Shown in pieces: positions 18,452 through 26,308 of a stretch of 64,000 nt of DNA. The stretch's first letter is position 1. Every line of letters starts with the position of its first letter. This DNA is from Burkholderiales bacterium RIFCSPHIGHO2_12_FULL_63_20 (GTDB lineage Bacteria > Pseudomonadota > Gammaproteobacteria > Burkholderiales > Burkholderiaceae_C): the NCBI GenBank assembly GCA_001770775.1, contig MESA01000023.1, positions 1 to 64,000 on the forward strand. The letters run 5' to 3'. Under the pieces are notes generated by a model that made no database searches, was not told the origin of the DNA, and saw only the letters and a list, made by a program, of their open reading frames with translations. The translations under genes were made by a program, and so were the position numbers.

Positions 18452-18529
18452 GTATGGCGCCGCATGATCTGTATGCGTCCCAGTTCAACGGTGTGCACGA
18501 TGTTTTGCAGCGCGGTGAGCTGGCTGTGA
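18438..18529 (-). pseudogene. Degenerate copy of the epsG 3' end
   Basis: Bases 18434-18529 align with 19693-19787, the end of epsG, with about 82 of 96 columns identical by eye and one inserted base. Read on the minus strand, the remnant encodes LTALQNIVHTVELGRIQI, against LTALQNIVHTVGLGRTQI in EpsG, then a one-base insertion, then GAILNEL and a stop, against GAILNEF and a stop. Homology ends near 18530; sequence between there and the acyltransferase ATG is unmatched. It is too short to be functional. Its presence shows that the acyltransferase gene is bracketed by two epsG tails. Confidence 0.82.
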
Positions 18530-18624
18530 CGCCTCAAGTCCAGACTGTGGTGGGAGCTTATGCCTGGGCTCGGGCGGCCTATGGTGTGATGTCTGTGTGT
18601 TCAAAGAATGGATGGGTGCATTGA

Positions 18625-19710
18625 ATGGGCTTGATACGAACCTTGCTGGCCTTGGCCGTGGTTTTGGGGCATGCCCAGGCGGCCTATGTGATGGTGGGAG
18701 GACGCAATGCCGTCCAGATGTTTTATGTCATTTCGGGTTTTTTGATTTCGTATGTGTTGGTCGAACGTCGCGCATATGCATCCCCATGGGTGTTCTACGC
18801 CAACCGCTATCTGCGCTTGTACCCGATTTACCTGGTGGTCGGGTTGTTGACTTTGCTTGGCTGCGCCATGTCATTGCGACCGGAATTCTTTGAGGTTTAT
18901 CAGCAGGCGCCTTGGCCTGCGGCATTGTGGTTGTTTGTGTCCAACTTGTTGATCGTAGGGCAGGACTGGTTGATGTTTGCCGGGGTAAAGGCCAATCAAC
19001 TGGTGTTTGCTGTCGATTTCAAGATATCGGACGTGCCTCTGTGGAAGGGCTTGCTGGCGCCGCAGGCGTGGACTTTGGGTGTGGAGCTGAGCTTCTATTT
19101 GGTCGCGCCATTCATCGTGCGTCGGCGGGCCTGGTTGTGGTGCCTGTTGGTGACGTCTATCGCTTTGCGCGCGGCGCTGATCCGTCAGGGGCTCGGCATG
19201 AATGATCCGTGGGACTATCGATTTTTCCCAACCGAGTTGGCTTTGTTCATGATGGGAGCATTGACGCACCAGGTTCTGCGGCCTTTGTATGCCCGTTACT
19301 TGGAGCGCGATGTGCTCGCCCACCTGTCGTGGGGGGCATTGGGCGTGATGTTGTTGGCCGTGGTGGTCTATCCATATGTGCCGATGGACCACTTGCTCAA
19401 GTCTGCGCTGCTGTTCGCGCTGCTCCTGCCCTGCATGCCCTTGCTGTTTGTTCTACAGTCGAGTAGCAAAATAGACCGAACCATTGGGGAGTTGAGTTAC
19501 CCCATCTACATCTGCCACTGGCTTGTGATCGAGGTGTGCACCAAATTGTTTGCTGGACGGCCCAAAGAAGGCGCTTTCCTGGCGTGCGTGATTGGCGGCA
19601 GTCTGCTGTGCGCGTATGTACTGAACCGTTGGGTGGGTGAGCCAGTCGAGCGCTGGCGCGACAAGTTAAGGGCGCAAGGCGCGCCTCAGGCGGCGCTCAG
19701 AACTCGTTGA
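18625..19710 (+). CDS. Acyltransferase family 3 (OafA/YrhL type) membrane protein
   Basis: The protein has 361 residues and about ten transmembrane helices. It shows the family opening LIRTLLALAVVLGHAQAAY with the conserved His15, then AVQMFYVISGFLISYVLV, FYANRYLRLYPIYLVVG and the mid-protein APQAWTLGVELSFYLVAPF, with a final LSYPIYICHWLVIE. Such proteins transfer acetyl or other acyl groups to sugars of O-antigens or exopolysaccharides. It is the last rightward gene of the locus and overlaps the end of epsG by 14 nt. The flanking epsG-tail repeat indicates that it was acquired later than its neighbours. Confidence 0.9.
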   Translation: MGLIRTLLALAVVLGHAQAAYVMVGGRNAVQMFYVISGFLISYVLVERRAYASPWVFYANRYLRLYPIYLVVGLLTLLGCAMSLRPEFFEVYQQAPWPAALWLFVSNLLIVGQDWLMFAGVKANQLVFAVDFKISDVPLWKGLLAPQAWTLGVELSFYLVAPFIVRRRAWLWCLLVTSIALRAALIRQGLGMNDPWDYRFFPTELALFMMGALTHQVLRPLYARYLERDVLAHLSWGALGVMLLAVVVYPYVPMDHLLKSALLFALLLPCMPLLFVLQSSSKIDRTIGELSYPIYICHWLVIEVCTKLFAGRPKEGAFLACVIGGSLLCAYVLNRWVGEPVERWRDKLRAQGAPQAALRTR

Positions 19711-20626
19711 GAATGGCGCCCACGATCTGTGTGCGGCCCAATCCAACGGTGTGGACGATGTTTTGCAGTGCGGTGAGGCGACTGTGATCTCGTCGGGCCA
19801 TCAAGACAGCGGCACCACATTTGGCGGCAATGACGGCACCATCAGCGCCCTTGGAAGCAGAAGGTGTGTCAACGATGATGCGATCAAACTTGGTCAAAAG
19901 TTCTCTGACCAGCATGCCGAAAGCAGGACGTTCAACCAACTCAATGGGATTGGGTGGGATCACGCCGACTGGCAGGACGTACAGGCTGGGGAGGTGCTGA
20001 ACGTGATGGATCACTTGCGAGCTGGCGCGACCGGACAGAATGGATGATAGCCCGACCGCATGTTGGGGCAAGCCGAAGATCTCGTGCTGACGTGGGTTGC
20101 GCATATCGGCATCGATCAGCAGTGTGCGCCCCGACAGCTGTGAAAAGGCCACAGCGATATTGGCTGCGAAATAGCTTTTGCCGTCGCCGCTGTCGGAGCT
20201 GAGAACAGCCAGTGCCTGTCGGGGCTGGTCGGTTTGGCTGTAGAGCTTCATGATCAGGTGGCTACGCATGGTGCGGAATGCCTCGGCCTGATCTGTGAAG
20301 GGTTTGTTGGCCACGACCAGGTCTGGATGAAAGCCCTGGGTGGAATCTTGCGGATACGGGTAGTGAAACTGTTGAGCCAACGCCCACAGAACGTCGTCGC
20401 TGCTCGCCATGCCCAAGGCCACGGCTGCCTCGCCGAACCGCACACCATTGTCACGCTGGTATTTAAGGATGGACTCAATCTGGTCGGGTGCTAGGTTGTT
20501 GGCCTGCTTGATGATTTCGCCAATGGACCGCTCGTTGCCCCCTACATCGCGGGCAATTTCGGTTTCAGCAAAGGCGCTGTCCAGCAACTGCGCGTTGGCC
20601 TGTTTGGATGGGCGGAAGTAATTCAT
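19697..20626 (-). CDS. epsG: EpsG family chain-length determinant ATPase (BY-kinase-like)
   Basis: EpsG is the cytoplasmic ATPase partner of the Wzz-like EpsF in polymer-length control. The 309-residue protein has an N-terminal segment (about 35-90) resembling the N-domain of type II secretion ATPases, then Walker A SSDSGDGKS at 143-151, Walker A' LLIDADMR at 169-176 and the Walker B-like IIVDTPSASKGADG. It ends directly after VGAILNEF, so no tyrosine-rich C-terminal cluster is present; kinase autophosphorylation on such a tail cannot be assumed. It lies 15 nt downstream of epsF. Its 3' end overlaps the convergent acyltransferase gene. Confidence 0.92.
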   Translation of the reverse strand: MNYFRPSKQANAQLLDSAFAETEIARDVGGNERSIGEIIKQANNLAPDQIESILKYQRDNGVRFGEAAVALGMASSDDVLWALAQQFHYPYPQDSTQGFHPDLVVANKPFTDQAEAFRTMRSHLIMKLYSQTDQPRQALAVLSSDSGDGKSYFAANIAVAFSQLSGRTLLIDADMRNPRQHEIFGLPQHAVGLSSILSGRASSQVIHHVQHLPSLYVLPVGVIPPNPIELVERPAFGMLVRELLTKFDRIIVDTPSASKGADGAVIAAKCGAAVLMARRDHSRLTALQNIVHTVGLGRTQIVGAILNEF

Positions 20627-20641
20627 GTTGCGCAGTGTGGG

Positions 20642-22054
20642 TCAGTTAAGTGCAGCCGGCAGCATCTTGTTGTACGTGGTGCGCCTGTTGAAGAGTTTCA
20701 GGCGCTTGGGCATGGGGCTGGGCAGCACACCAATCACAGGGATCTCAAGCGCATGGATGAGGTCGGTGGCGGTGCGGATGCGGCGGTCCAGCAGTTCGGC
20801 TGCCAAGGTCGTGAATAGCGCTGCGACCGCACCGCCAAAAAGACCCAACGCGAGGAAAATGAACATGTTGGGCCATGAGTGCTTGGGCGGTTCGACTGCG
20901 GGGCTGAGCACGTAAGCGGAGGCCAAGTTGGCATTGCTCTCAAGGTTGGTCTGGCTCAAGCGCAATTGAATGGCCTCGAAGATGCGTTGCGCGGATTCAA
21001 CTTCGCGCTCCAGCAGTGCGACGCTGTCACGTCTCCCTTTCATTTCGAGGATTCGGGCTCGCTGTTCGTCGTAGCCTTTCTGAGCCGCCTCGACACGTGC
21101 ACGAACAATGGTGTCTGATGTGCGCAGACCACCAGAGATGCGACCCACTTCAGCATTGAGCTTGCGCTCCAGCTCGGCGATGCTGGCACGGGTTTGTTTG
21201 AGGGTCGGGTGTTCATCACCCATGTTCTGACTGAGCTGGTTGAGCTGTGCCGTTTGGCGCGCAATCTCAGTTCTGAGACCGCCAATGACCGGGTTGGTGA
21301 TCGCTTCGGCCGTGGTGTCGGCGCGATTGGCACCGGCAGCGCTGCGATTCGAGCTTTCCGCCATCAGGGCTTTAAGTGAAACAACCTGTGAGCCCAACTC
21401 GTTCAGGCGAGCCATTTCAAGATCCAAGCGCTCGTCGGTGGTGACGATGCCGCGCTCTCGCTGTGCTTCCGTCAGGCGTGTTTGAGCACGTTCGAGTTTT
21501 TCCCGCGCCATGCGTGCACGCTCTTCAAAATAATCTGAATAGCCACGCGCAGGATTGGTCCGCAACTCCACCACGGTGTCGGTGTAGGCCCGTGCGAAGG
21601 CGTTCGCAAGGACGGCGGCAAACTGCGGGCTGACTGATTCATACTGCAGCCGGATGATGCTGGACTCGCGAACAACAGAGACGCTCAGTCCTTTGAGTAG
21701 TGTCTTGCCTAGCCAGTCTTCAAAGCTGCCTCGCTGGTCAGTTTCCTTGATCCACTTGCTACGCATTTCCGCGTTGTCGCCCAACTTGAGCACGCCAACG
21801 ACGCGTCTTGCGACTGCATCGCTTCGGATCACATTGACCTGGGTGGCCATGTGAGCAGATGGCTGCAGCGTTGCAGCCTGGACCATGCCGGTAATCGGGT
21901 CAGGTTTGAGATCAACCACGATGCTGGTTTCAGCCGTGTAGCTTTTGGGAAGGAACAAGCCCAATAAGACCGCGACGCAGGCAATGCTGAGGAACAAACC
22001 GATGGCCAGCCATTTGCGGGCCATCAGGATGCGGAAGAACTGTTCAAACGTCAT
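20642..22054 (-). CDS. epsF: EpsF family chain-length determinant protein (Wzz/PCP type)
   Basis: This 470-residue inner-membrane protein has an N-terminal helix (about residues 15-35) and a C-terminal helix (about 410-435), with a long periplasmic coiled-coil region between, including KLERAQTRLTEAQRERGIVT and LERKLNAEVGRISGGL. This is the layout of polysaccharide co-polymerases that set EPS chain length. The cytoplasmic tail after the second helix is short, so the ATPase function is supplied by the separate epsG downstream. The order epsD-epsF-epsG on the minus strand fits the methanolan-type locus. Confidence 0.93.
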   Translation of the reverse strand: MTFEQFFRILMARKWLAIGLFLSIACVAVLLGLFLPKSYTAETSIVVDLKPDPITGMVQAATLQPSAHMATQVNVIRSDAVARRVVGVLKLGDNAEMRSKWIKETDQRGSFEDWLGKTLLKGLSVSVVRESSIIRLQYESVSPQFAAVLANAFARAYTDTVVELRTNPARGYSDYFEERARMAREKLERAQTRLTEAQRERGIVTTDERLDLEMARLNELGSQVVSLKALMAESSNRSAAGANRADTTAEAITNPVIGGLRTEIARQTAQLNQLSQNMGDEHPTLKQTRASIAELERKLNAEVGRISGGLRTSDTIVRARVEAAQKGYDEQRARILEMKGRRDSVALLEREVESAQRIFEAIQLRLSQTNLESNANLASAYVLSPAVEPPKHSWPNMFIFLALGLFGGAVAALFTTLAAELLDRRIRTATDLIHALEIPVIGVLPSPMPKRLKLFNRRTTYNKMLPAALN

Positions 22055-22105
22055 AGTGCGCTGCCAGATGTTGTCGCCAAGGTCTTGAGGCCCTGGCTTT
22101 GATTT

Positions 22106-23107
22106 TTACTTCAGCCCGGAAATGCCCTTGCTGATGGCAGCAGGATCAAGGTTTTCTGCACTGGAGGCTGGTGTGGTTGCAGGGGGGGGGACGTCGCTGG
22201 CTGAACTCGTCGCAGCCACTCCCGCCGTCGGCTTGTTCACAAACTTACCCAAATACTCGACCTTGGCTGCCTCACGCAAACCCTTCATCTCTTTGAGCGC
22301 AAACTCACGGCGACGCTCAGCCGTTAAATACTGCTCGATCGCGGGTTTGGCTTGTTCGAACGCAACCGGCTGGCTGCGCGAGGCGACCACCAGCAAGGCC
22401 TTGAAGCCATCGTTGCCGGTGATGTAGAGGGCCTCACCGTCGCTGACCTTGCTCAGAGGGTCGATGATGCCGAGAGGCAGACCTTCAGCGGCCTGGGTGA
22501 TCTGATTGGCATTGAACTTGACACCGCTGGCTTTGATCACTTCCACGAACTGGGCGGGGCCACGGGTGGCCTTGAGTTGTTCGATCAAGGCCTTGCCTTG
22601 CTCGCCGCCCACCGGGACGGTGAATTCCTGCAGGGCGTAGACCTTGCGTTGTGAGAACAAGGCGGGTTTCTCGTCGTAGTACTTACGGATGTCATCGGCG
22701 GTGGGGGCGCCTGCGCCGGCGGTGGCGGCCTTATCCAGGTAGGTGCGAGCCAGGATGCTGCGGCGGGTGGCCTCCAGCAACTGCACCACCTGTGGGTCGC
22801 GGTCGAGCTTTTGCTCTTCCGCCTTGGCCACGGCCAGTTGCTGGTCGATCAGGCTTTCGAGGATTTGATGGCTGGCTGCTTCGGCCTGTTCGGGCTTGAG
22901 GCCCTGCTGACGTTCCAGCAGCTGGTTGATCTGGTGAACGGTGATCTCACTGCCATCCACCCTAGCGGCCGCCTGGGTGGCCTTGCCTTCGGCGGACTTT
23001 CCCTTGTCTCCACAACCTGCAGCCAGGGCGGCGGCAACAACGACGGGCAGCAGCGCCATCGAACGGAGGGTGCGTTGGCGGGCGGTGGCTTGCAGGCGGG
23101 TGGTCAT
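22106..23107 (-). CDS. epsD: EpsD family peptidyl-prolyl cis-trans isomerase (lipoprotein)
   Basis: The 333-residue protein has a lipoprotein signal with lipobox LAAGC (Cys32), a SurA-like N-terminal helical region (INQLLERQQGLKPEQAEAAS) and a parvulin-type PpiC domain around residues 150-260 with FVEVIKASGVKFNANQIT and LPLGIIDPLSKVSDGEALY. EpsD proteins accompany exosortase-linked EPS loci and probably act as periplasmic folding factors, although a direct EPS role is not proven. The C-terminal 40 residues are low-complexity Pro/Ala/Ser. It is the first gene of the minus-strand epsDFG operon, 51 nt before epsF. Confidence 0.92.
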   Translation of the reverse strand: MTTRLQATARQRTLRSMALLPVVVAAALAAGCGDKGKSAEGKATQAAARVDGSEITVHQINQLLERQQGLKPEQAEAASHQILESLIDQQLAVAKAEEQKLDRDPQVVQLLEATRRSILARTYLDKAATAGAGAPTADDIRKYYDEKPALFSQRKVYALQEFTVPVGGEQGKALIEQLKATRGPAQFVEVIKASGVKFNANQITQAAEGLPLGIIDPLSKVSDGEALYITGNDGFKALLVVASRSQPVAFEQAKPAIEQYLTAERRREFALKEMKGLREAAKVEYLGKFVNKPTAGVAATSSASDVPPPATTPASSAENLDPAAISKGISGLK

Positions 23108-23288
23108 GGTGTGTGGGCAGGGGGTTGATCAATCAAGGTCGCAGAACGGACGTGCGCGTTCTTTTGCGTCACCGGTGAATGATCACGCAGGGAGCGTGCG
23201 AGTTCCCTGGGGTTTTCTCCTGCCGCTCACATGGGGGGCTGAGCCTGTTGTGTGGCCGTGACAGTGCTAGCAGGGCCCCGCTCAAGAC

Positions 23289-26180
23289 TCACGCACCGGG
23301 AAACACGGCCTGCCACACGGCCAGCACGGCGTCGCGGTGCGATGAAATGGCGGTCAGCGCCTCTCCCTGCAGCTTGGTGCTGGCCTCGTCCAGGCGGGCC
23401 CGGTGCTGGATGCGGCGCAGTTCCCGATAGGCTTGCCCCGCCACGTGGCCGACCCCAGACGGTAGCAAGCCCGCGTCTTCCGCGCGCTGCAGCAACGCAA
23501 TGTTGCCGACGTTGTCGAGCAACTGCGGGTGTGCGTGGCTGTGGGTCAGCACCAAGTATTGCACGGCAAATTCGACGTCGATCATGCCGCCGCGGCTGTG
23601 TTTGATGTCGAACTGTTCGTCCGGGCAGGCGTGGGCCTCGCGCAGCCGTTCACGCATGGCGATGACCTCGTCCCTCAGTGCCACAGGGTCGCGCTGGGCC
23701 GACAGCACGCTGCGCCGGGTGTTTTCAAACCGGTCGGCCAGAGCCACTTCACCGGCACACCAGCGTGCGCGGCTCAGGGCCTGGTGTTCCCAGGTCCAGG
23801 CGGTGTTGCTGCCGCGTTGGCGCTGGTAGTCGTCAAAGGCGTGGAAGCTGGTCACCAGCAGGCCGGAGTTGCCGTTGGGGCGCAGCGCCGTGTCGATGTC
23901 AAACAGCTCGCCGGCCGAGGTGCGCAAGGTCAGCCAGGTGACCAGCTTGCGGGCGAACAGCAGGTAGGCGTCGATCGGGCTGGGGGTGTCCGGGCCGGCT
24001 TGTGGGTCGGGGGCGTCCTGGGTTTCGTCGAAAAGGAAGACGACGTCGAGGTCGCTGCCGTAGCCGAGCTCCTTGCCTCCGAGTTTGCCGTAGGCGATGA
24101 CGGCGAAGTGTGGCTGTCGGCCCACGGCATAGCGGCCTTGCTTGCCGGGGCGTTGCTGCAGGTGGCTCCAGGCCCACTGAATGGCCATGGCCAGGGTGGC
24201 GTCGGCCAGCGCGGAGAGGTCGTCGGCCACTTGCTCGACGGTGAGCGTGCCTTCCACGTCGCGCACCAGGGTGCGGAACACCTCGGCATGGTGGGCACGG
24301 CGCAAGGTGTCGAGCAGGGCTTCTTCGTCGGCCTGGCCGGCGCGAGCCCAGGCGGTGTGGCGGTCTTCGAGGTCGCGCTGGTAAGCGATCGCATCGAAGC
24401 GGCTCTCCAGCAGGCGCGGGTCGGCCAACTCGTCGATCACGCCCGGGTGGCGCAGCAGGTACTGCATGGGCCATTTGGCCAGACCCAGCAGACGCAGCAG
24501 GCGGTTGAGCACCTCAGGGCGCTCGTCCAGCAGGGCCAGGTAACTGTCGCGGCGCAGCAGGGGGGTCAGCCAGTCGACAAAGTGCCGGACGGTGTCGGTG
24601 TTCATGCAGGGCGCGCCGTCCGGGGCCTCGGCCGCGTCCATGGCCGCCTTGGTGGCGCGGCCGATCAGCTTGGCCAGGCGCAGCTTGGCGGCGTCAGACA
24701 GCATGGCCACCTTGCCGTGCAAGGCGAACTGGCGCACGTGCGGGGCAATGGCCTCTGGCAGCTTGGCGAGGAACTCCTCGCTGTCGACAGGCAGGGGCGG
24801 GCCGCCACAGCCCTTGCAGCCGTTGCCTTTGGGGTCGCGCCCGTCATGGAGCAGGGCATCGAACTCGGTGGCGACAAATTCGCGCACGTGACACAGGGTT
24901 TCGAGCAGTTGGCAAGTGCTGGAGCGGCAATCGGGGCGTTCGGTGCTGTCCAGCTCTCGTGGCTGGATGCCCAGGCTGTCGGCGATCCAGGCCAGGTCCG
25001 CATCCTCGGTGGGCAGCATGTGGGTTTGCTGGTCGTCGAGGAACTGGATGCGGTGCTCGATGCGGCGCAGGAAGGTATAGGCCTCGGCCAGCTTCTCGGC
25101 CTTGTCGGCAGGGATCAGGCCGCGCGCGGCCAGACGGGGCAGGGCCTTGAGCGTGGAGCGAGTGCGGATTTCAGGGAACTGGCCGCCGCGCACCACCTGC
25201 AGCAATTGCACGGTGAACTCGATTTCGCGGATGCCGCCTCGGGCCAGTTTGACGTCGTTGGCGCGCTCGGGGCGGCCCGCGGCGCGGCGGGTGGCCTCGT
25301 CGCGGATCTTGCGGTGCAGTTGGCGCAGGCCTTCGAACACGCCGTAGTCGAGGTAGCGGCGGAACACGAAGGGCATGACCAGGTCGCGCAGGGCCAGCGC
25401 GCGCGTGTAGTGCTCACCCCCGGGCAGGGCGCGGCGCGGCGCGATGATGCGGCTCTTGAGCCAGGCGAACCGCTCCCATTCGCGGCCCTGCACGAGGAAA
25501 TACTCTTCCAGCATCCCCATGCTGACCACGGAAGGGCCGGAGTTGCCATTGGGGCGCAGGGCCAGGTCGACGCGAAAGACGAAGCCGTCGTCGGTGGTGT
25601 CGCCGATCAGGGTGGACAGGCGCCGGGCGACGTGGCTGAAGTACTCGTGGGCGGTGATGCGCCCGCGTACCACGCCGCCATCTTCGACACCCGTGGTGTG
25701 GCCTTCGTCTTCGTACACATAGATGAGGTCGATGTCGGACGAGACGTTGAGCTCGCGCCCCCCGAGCTTGCCCATGCCGATGACCCACAGGTCGATGCGC
25801 TGACCTTCCGCGTCAAGCGGGGCGCCGTGTTTGAGGTCGAGCTCGGCTTCGGCGGCGGCCAGGGCGTGGTCAAGCGTGACCTCGGCCAGTTCGGTCACCG
25901 AGGCGGTGATCTCAAGCATGGGGGCGCCGGTTTCCACGTCCAGGCAGGCCAGGCGTTCCATCACCAGGTGGCGGGCGACGCGCAGGGCCGAGCCCAGTTC
26001 GCGGCCTTGCTCACGCAGGTGGGCAATCAGGGCCGTGATCTGGGCTGTGCGGGGTGTGCCAGGGGCCGTTTGGGCGAACAGGGCGAGCTCGTCGGCGTAA
26101 CGTCGGCGGACGCGTTGGACATAGCGGGAGTGGGCCGCAGGGGCGGCGGTGGGCACCGCATCGAAAGGGAAATCAATCAT
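23289..26180 (-). CDS. glnE: Bifunctional glutamine-synthetase adenylyltransferase/deadenylyltransferase
   Basis: GlnE adds AMP to or removes it from glutamine synthetase according to nitrogen status signalled by PII. The 963-residue protein has two nucleotidyltransferase domains: the N-terminal adenylyl-removing domain with GMGKLGGRELNVSSDIDLIY, and the C-terminal adenylylating domain with YGKLGGKELGYGSDLDVVF, each with the paired Asp residues needed for metal binding. The second copy of the pattern includes LRPNGNSGLLVTSF. The length matches the family. It is divergent from yhdP with 128 nt between, and 181 nt of gene-free sequence separates its end from epsD. Confidence 0.97.
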   Translation of the reverse strand: MIDFPFDAVPTAAPAAHSRYVQRVRRRYADELALFAQTAPGTPRTAQITALIAHLREQGRELGSALRVARHLVMERLACLDVETGAPMLEITASVTELAEVTLDHALAAAEAELDLKHGAPLDAEGQRIDLWVIGMGKLGGRELNVSSDIDLIYVYEDEGHTTGVEDGGVVRGRITAHEYFSHVARRLSTLIGDTTDDGFVFRVDLALRPNGNSGPSVVSMGMLEEYFLVQGREWERFAWLKSRIIAPRRALPGGEHYTRALALRDLVMPFVFRRYLDYGVFEGLRQLHRKIRDEATRRAAGRPERANDVKLARGGIREIEFTVQLLQVVRGGQFPEIRTRSTLKALPRLAARGLIPADKAEKLAEAYTFLRRIEHRIQFLDDQQTHMLPTEDADLAWIADSLGIQPRELDSTERPDCRSSTCQLLETLCHVREFVATEFDALLHDGRDPKGNGCKGCGGPPLPVDSEEFLAKLPEAIAPHVRQFALHGKVAMLSDAAKLRLAKLIGRATKAAMDAAEAPDGAPCMNTDTVRHFVDWLTPLLRRDSYLALLDERPEVLNRLLRLLGLAKWPMQYLLRHPGVIDELADPRLLESRFDAIAYQRDLEDRHTAWARAGQADEEALLDTLRRAHHAEVFRTLVRDVEGTLTVEQVADDLSALADATLAMAIQWAWSHLQQRPGKQGRYAVGRQPHFAVIAYGKLGGKELGYGSDLDVVFLFDETQDAPDPQAGPDTPSPIDAYLLFARKLVTWLTLRTSAGELFDIDTALRPNGNSGLLVTSFHAFDDYQRQRGSNTAWTWEHQALSRARWCAGEVALADRFENTRRSVLSAQRDPVALRDEVIAMRERLREAHACPDEQFDIKHSRGGMIDVEFAVQYLVLTHSHAHPQLLDNVGNIALLQRAEDAGLLPSGVGHVAGQAYRELRRIQHRARLDEASTKLQGEALTAISSHRDAVLAVWQAVFPGA

Positions 26181-26308
26181 GGACCGTGTCGCCGGCGAAG
26201 AGGTCTGTGCTAGGGTGATCGCTTGTCGATCCCTGGGGCTGTGCTGGCAATGGTAGAGCAGCGGTCAGGCCACTTTGTAGGCGGTTCGACGGGTGAACTG
26301 TCTGATCC

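Noticed and set aside
18452-18624. Possible insertion sequence or transposase fragment before the acyltransferase
   Set aside because: No transposase ORF, terminal inverted repeat or target duplication; the sequence is explained by an epsG-tail remnant plus unmatched spacer.
23529-26213. 894-codon open frame on the plus strand opposite glnE
   Set aside because: It is the antisense of a full-length, motif-complete glnE; its translation is low-complexity Ala/Gly/Val/Gln sequence without family motifs, typical of high-GC shadow frames.
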